Shown here: positions 58,672 through 64,000 of the stretch, piece after piece
How positions within the stretch are numbered: position 1 is the first letter of the stretch
Layout of the letters: each line of letters opens with the position of its first letter
Source of the DNA: Porites lobata
Lineage: Eukaryota > Cnidaria > Anthozoa > Scleractinia > Poritidae
Direction of reading: 5' to 3'
DNA: 64,000 nt
Assembly: GCA_942486035.1 (NCBI GenBank)
Contig: CALNXK010000109.1
Span: 862,501 to 926,500, forward strand
The notes under the pieces: model-generated
What the model was told of the DNA's origin: nothing
The model's database searches: none
The model's input: the letters and a program-made list of their open reading frames with translations, nothing else
Position numbers and translations under genes: made by a program

Positions 58672-60592
58672 TTTGTGTTTTATAGAGGCGTTCACACACC
58701 CCTGTTTTCTTCCGATGTAGAAATCGCCGCTGAGTTTACTCCGTATAGGACAAGAACCGACTGTAGCATAGCCTCTGTTTTCTAACTTTTCAGTGGAATT
58801 CGCGCTGTGCTAATTAATAGGTTATCCTATTGATTGAAGCGTTAAATTAAAGGGAAGAATTGAACAAATAAATATTTCATGCGAGCGAATACCACCCAAG
58901 GGAAAAAACGAATTTGTGCTGCAAAATTTACAAATTAGCGTCATAAGATTGTCAAAACAATAGATAAGGCTGGTACTTCAGTGAGTATTCAGTTCTATTT
59001 GACTCAATATTTTTTTCACGATAAAAAAGATTCTGTTAATTGTTTAACTTTTAAAATACCGTTTCAATGATGATCTCAAAGATACAAAGGAGAGAAAAGT
59101 GTTAATTAGTTACTCTATTAAAAGTGTTTTCTAACAATAACGCTGTTTTAACGGGAGGCAAGTTTTCTTTATTATGATTCTTTGTAAAAAGACGCTGGTG
59201 AGCGGAAACTAATTAATGTTTGCATTAGGTGGAGTTTTTACTTCAAAATTTTCAGCACAAATCTTATTTAGAATCAGTTTGAGAATAACAGGTCAGCCTA
59301 ATTGTTAGTTAGGGATCAGGAAAATTATAGCTGTTACCTTATTTTATCCTTTTTTCGATAATTGCCAGCATTTTAAAGTTATAATTGTTATTTTGACTCA
59401 TAATTCAGACAATATAGTACCACACTCGCCCAACATAACACCATACTCACGAAAATCTCTTTTTTTCGGGCAATTTCCAACACATGCATCACTTAATTTT
59501 CTGAGAAATTGAAAATAATTGTTAAAGCGAAAGAGAATGCAAGATTAGGTAAACATTCATAAAAACGAAAGCGTTTTTTTTTCTCGGACTAAGTGAATAC
59601 TTAGTAAGACTGCTTTTAATAGTTTTTGAGGAAAACATTATTCTCTTGACGGCGGGAGATCCTAGCCAGAAGTTTTTCATCATTGTTTCGCACTGGATAC
59701 GCGTTTACTGTTTAAAAATATTTGACCGGCTGACAGAAATTATCTCAACAGAGTTTCTCCTTTCACATCCTTCCTATATACTATATATTGAGGCCGAAGA
59801 CATACACATCTCACTTCTACTTCACACAAGTGCTACCTGCCAATACCTTCCTACAACAGCACGTCTAAACCAGTCAGCTGGCAGGTGCAGAAGGAAATTA
59901 TAGCCCAAACGCAAAGTTGACGGGTGAATGTTTATGCAACTCCGCTTAGTGAACTAAATAAATAAAAATGTCTTATCATATGTGAATACACTGTGAAAGT
60001 CTTAGGCCAGTTTCTTGCTGTTTTGCACCTTTACAGATTCTATCTGTCTTTTTTTTTTTTTGCAACAGACTCTGCTGAATAGAATCATCACCAGGTCAAC
60101 AGACTCCGCGCGCAACCACCTTAACATGGCGAGCTTCGGGGAGCATAAAATATTTCACCTACCCCCCTCGTAGGCTATAACATAGTTACGATAGTGGTGA
60201 ATGGTCTTATCGCTAAGAGCAAAATTAGAATTGTAAAACTGCACAAAACACAAAGTCAACTTATTAAAGTTCTTTTTTTATTGTGAGCAGGTTGTCACCA
60301 CTTCAAACTGCTCTTTCTGTGACCCTGTACAAATGTAGTTGTGCGTCAGATGGAATAATAACAATCCAAAAGTCAGGCGCACGATCGGAGCTAAGGACTG
60401 AGGGAGAAAGTAATAAACAATATCAAATCGGCGAATGCATCTGTCCAGCTACAGACAATAAAGAAAGTTACATTTTTCTTCCTCGAATTATTCTATCTAG
60501 TGTTATGTAGTCTTCTCAGTAAAACTCCCATATAACAATAAGTGTCAACGACTTGAAAAATCTGATCGATTTTATGAGACCGTCGTTTAGTA

Positions 60593-60813
60593 GGGGTGGC
60601 GAATGGTAAAATCTGAGACTCGCCGAGACGCCGAGATCCTAGTTAGAAATCCGAGCCCGAGACTCTTTGGTGAAAAGTTTCGATACTCAAAAAAAGTAAA
60701 AATAAACCATGAAAAAACGAGACTTCGAGACTTATCAAAAACGTTTCCGAGATTTCGAGATCGTGCCAAAATTTTCCGAGACCCACGTTTTTCGAGGTAC
60801 CATTCGCCACCCC
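60593..60813. mobile_element. 221-bp MITE with GGGGTGGCGAATGGTA ends
   Basis: GGGGTGGCGAATGGTA faces TACCATTCGCCACCCC. The flanks GTTTAGTA and TTTTAGTA agree at seven of eight bases, suggesting a hAT-type 8-bp duplication. CCGAGA units recur within. Confidence 0.8.
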
Positions 60814-62036
60814 TTTTAGTATCGGCGTCCCATTTTTCCGTCGAGATCGAGTCCTGGCTGCCAGGACGGTCATCTTGGTTTTATATGTACTAAATAAGGG
60901 GAGAGTGTCAGGTTTTAGAGTTCAGATCGCAGTCACATTTGAAACCAATAAAAAAGATGACCGTCCGTGAACGTTACAGTAAGCGGTCGACTCAAAATGG
61001 TCTTTTATTACTCAAACAACATGTAGAGGGCAAGTTATTAAGTTGTATGCTTTCTCCTACGTCGAAATTTCATTAATTGTTTGAGAGCACAGAAATTATG
61101 GGCTTTCCCTGCCGAGGACTCTTACTCCGAGATACCAACCTCTTATGGTGCCGAAAAAGACTATAGCCCATGCGCTGGTTAATTGGTTGTTTTCACTATC
61201 ATCAGGCAACATTTTTAACCAAGGCTTATTTACAGCAAGGCCGCTAATTGTCGCCCCACTGTGACGACAAAAACGAGAGAACAACTAATAGCTCGCAAAC
61301 TCTTAACAGTTCATCATTCACTCTTTTTCTCGTTGAGCTTCGCTGGCCTATTGCCTACTTTCTTCTTTTTTGCCCCGGCTGAACCACGAAACATTTTCGT
61401 CCAAAATTGTATCTGTCATGCCTAACGTGGGGTGTTAAAACGATCAAACATTTGTTTGTGATGCAAAATGTTGGTTGAAAATGTTTGATCTAGATCGAAC
61501 ATCTAAATTCCATTCAGTAAATAAAATGTTGAGAGAGGGGTGGCTAAACCGTAAAATATGCTCTTCCAACACGATTTTGGACGAAAATAATTGATGGTTT
61601 AGCGAGTGCTTAATTGGTATCTAGTTTTTGTTGTTGTGCTAGTCAAGAACAAAGGTTTTATATCGGGAAACGGCCGCCGACCGGGAGGGTGATCCAAATA
61701 TCGAAAAAAAGTGACACGGTTTGTAGCCGAGCCAACTTTTTGCCGAGGAGGAGGAGGTGAACTTAAATACCGCAAAAATTCGAATAAGCGCCAGACTTCA
61801 AATATAAGCACCCCATTCAAATTAGCACCCCCTTCTTACCCAATACAGAGAAAAAAAGCACTGACAATATGGTAAAGAAGTAGAATAGAAGGATTTCAAT
61901 TCCTGCCTAGAGGACCTTATAGGAACTAGGAATATAACGCTATAGTTCACTGTTACAGGTCGTATTTATTAAAAATAAATACAATGTTGAAAATAAAATA
62001 ATCAGCATGTCACAAGCGTAGCTGTAGGACAAAGAA

Positions 62037-62123
62037 AAAAGCCGAGTCCCAGACAGGATTCGAAACCATGACCTCCCAAACACAGGGCGGGCACTCATAG
62101 GTTCGAATCCTGTTGGGGACACA
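62037..62123 (+). repeat. tRNA-like segment with box B on both strands (not a functional tRNA)
   Basis: GGTTCGAATCC at 62100-62110 matches the box B/T-arm consensus and is followed by TGTTGGGGACACA, an acceptor-like end. The other strand reads GGTTTCGAATCCTGTCTGGG. The two halves form an inverted repeat. I could not fit an anticodon arm, so a SINE-like or tRNA-derived repeat is the likely reading. Confidence 0.4.
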
Positions 62124-62391
62124 ACTATTTTCTTTGTCCCGTGCTCGTGACATACTGATTATAAAGCTAAGCTAAAGTTACCTTACAAACGTGTCACGTT
62201 TAAGTTGTTTGTGTTGAATGCATTTGAATGAAATATGATAACGATCGATTTGCGAGTTTCAGTTGAGTTTGAGTTAAGAGTGAGTTACCATTTCTAATAT
62301 TTTTTTTCTTTTTTACTTTTAAAATGATAAGCGTCATTTATCTTATTTTAAAAAGAGTGCCAGAGGAAAGGATGAGGTATTTGAGCAGGGA

Positions 62392-62560
62392 TGGATTTGA
62401 AAGAGAGCCGCAGGGTGCCGACTGGGGCATTTGAACAGGATCGCATTTGAAAAAGAGTGCCGCACGTTGCCGACTGGGGCATTTGAACAGGGTCGCATTT
62501 GAAAAAGAGTGCTGCAGGTTGCGGATGGGGCATTTGAATTGGAATAGATCTGAATAAGTG
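62392..62560 (+). repeat. Tandem repeat, about 52-bp unit, about three copies
   Basis: GACTGGGGCATTTGAACAGG recurs with 52-bp spacing at 62420 and 62472, and in diverged form near 62523. AAAGAGTGCCGCA is part of the unit. Confidence 0.85.
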
Positions 62561-63154
62561 CATTAGGGTGGGGATGGGGTTGGGGTGTTTAAATGGGGAT
62601 GGATTGAAAAGAGTGTGCGTTAGACTCGTCAGGTGGAGGGAGCGAAAAGGATGTTGTCAAGATATTTAGAGAAGGGATCCAGAACATCGCCACAGGGTAC
62701 AGGGAGGCCAAAAAAGGGTGTGGCCAGCATATTTGGACAAAGTTTCAAAAGGTTGCCACAAGCAATTGTGGGACAAAAAGGGTGGGATCCAGGCAGTGAG
62801 ACAACGGTTCTAAAAAGTGCTGTAGATGTAAAGGCACCAAAGAAGGGTGTGGTCGGTACATTCGGACAAAGGATTCAAAAGAACAAGGTACATGGATTAG
62901 TGTCACATGTCATTTAAGGGCCGCAAAAGGATCAAAGTGTTGCACGCGTGGATAAGAAACTTGAAGGACATGCTACTTGAACAAAGCACCTCGGTATTCC
63001 ACGGTATTACCCTTGCGTGACGTGTGACGTCACTAACCCATTCATGTCCTTATTGGCTGCCAAATCTAGTTTTTAAATATGAGCTCTGTAAATTTAGTTG
63101 TTAACTTTTTGCTGTTCTATTACACAATTTGGAACTTCGGATATGTATTTTATC

Positions 63155-63200
63155 TACAAAATAAAGACTTTACTACTGCTACTATTATTATTATTATTTG
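63155..63200 (+). repeat. (ATT)n-tailed retroposon-like 3' end, plus strand
   Basis: AATAAA at 63160-63165 is followed by GACTTTACTACTGCTAC and then (ATT)n, as in the minus-strand fragments near 11196 and 40657. A genuine gene 3' end is an alternative. Confidence 0.4.
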
Positions 63201-64000
63201 GGCAATGAAAGCGGCTGGTTTTGACGCGAATGTACAATAGGCACGCAATACGTGCTAACGTAAACAAGGCAATAAGTAAACAAGCGAAGCAAGGCGAATG
63301 TCTGCCATGCGAACGTCTTGTACAAGGTAAGAGGCACGTAAGAAAGAAAGCTCTGCTGGCACGGCACCTTATCGCACTTTTACGATCTCAAACGTCGATC
63401 TGAATCTTCAGTATTTTTACCTCATCGAAATTTGGAAGTCTGAAGTCCAGGGGTGAAATCTATCAAAAATATTTGGAATATTAACGTCGGGTTTTGGTCA
63501 CAATAAGATCACAAGCAACGAACCTTTAAACACAGAAACTCACAAAAAGGAGCGAAATCCACCAATCACAAATCACAAACAATGACCTTTTGAACCCGTT
63601 GAAGTAAGCTTTCGTTTCCTAAGAGGTCCGCTAAGATGATTGGCGTCTGACCTTTTTTTGACGAGGATCGAAATGCACCAATCATCGAAAGACAGTTTTA
63701 ATTGCAGGTTTCCTAAGAGGTCATCTGAATTTGCTGTTTTCCTTATTTTATGTCCATTTTCTTTTCCTTACTTTGTGATTGGTCGATTTTGTTAGGTCGA
63801 GTGGATAATCCAATGAGGGACGATTTGGATATCGTTCGATCCGAAATTTTTCGAAGCAGCAGTAAGAAACAGTTTGGATAACATTTGGCCGCGGCGTTTC
63901 GAGGAACGTGTTAATACATTGTTCAATTATGTTATCCCGGGTTAAACTTACAAATGCACACACTGTTCGCGGTAGGCCCACACTAAAAAATAACACTGAG

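Larger units (their letters stand above)
58672..64000. other. No gene supported upstream of the secreted-protein gene
   Basis: No frame here shows recognisable protein similarity. 58672-60590 and 60815-62030 show only AT-rich sequence. A TATAAAA at about 58680 (minus strand) is too near the ATG to be a convincing promoter. 62570-63150 contains weak repeats of a GGGTGTGG.C...ATTTGGACAAAG type. 63200-64000 shows nothing identifiable. Confidence 0.5.

Noticed and set aside
58672..58695. Upstream start adding NASIKHK to the secreted protein
   Set aside because: The first codon there is GTG, not ATG; the ATG at 58671 has a good context and gives a typical signal peptide.

Overview
This is a eukaryotic, animal-type window: short exons with GT...AG introns, AT-rich non-coding DNA, and many miniature inverted-repeat transposons (MITEs). 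A Piwi gene together with a p47phox-type PX/SH3 protein and an SH2 domain points to a metazoan. The dense, nested MITE load and gene style suggest a marine invertebrate, most likely a cnidarian such as a coral or anemone. The phylum is inference; the rest is read from splice sites and translations.

Layout. (1) Positions 1-7475, + strand: the last four exons of a Piwi-clade Argonaute, including the catalytic histidine and the C-terminus; the 5' part lies outside the window. Its 5 kb last intron holds a 3.8 kb element with about 570-bp inverted arms. (2) 7476-20576: no convincing gene. It contains MITEs, two large foldback elements, tandem repeats, and an 850-bp element inserted at TTAA whose uninterrupted site survives in a neighbouring repeat copy. 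(3) 20577-51271, + strand: one large gene reconstructed as 22 phase-compatible coding exons (854 aa) encoding PX - SH3 - SH3 - linker rich in Tyr motifs - SH3 - SH3 - SH2. The N-terminal half resembles the NADPH-oxidase organizer p47phox; the SH2 domain is Nck-like. This domain combination is the most unusual thing in the window. Its introns carry many transposons, including a hAT-like element with an 8-bp target duplication and another element nested in it. (4) 51272 to about 52445: probable 3' UTR with AATAAA. (5) 55207-58671, - strand: a four-exon model for a small (90 aa) secreted acidic protein of no recognised family. (6) 58672-64000: no supported gene; MITEs, a tRNA-like segment and tandem repeats.

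No functional link between the three genes is implied: piRNA silencing (Piwi), signalling or oxidase scaffolding (PX-SH3-SH2) and an unknown secreted peptide. No operon, CRISPR array, rRNA or complete tRNA was seen. Coordinates of repeats come from reading by eye and may be off by some bases; exon boundaries were checked for splice dinucleotides and reading phase.
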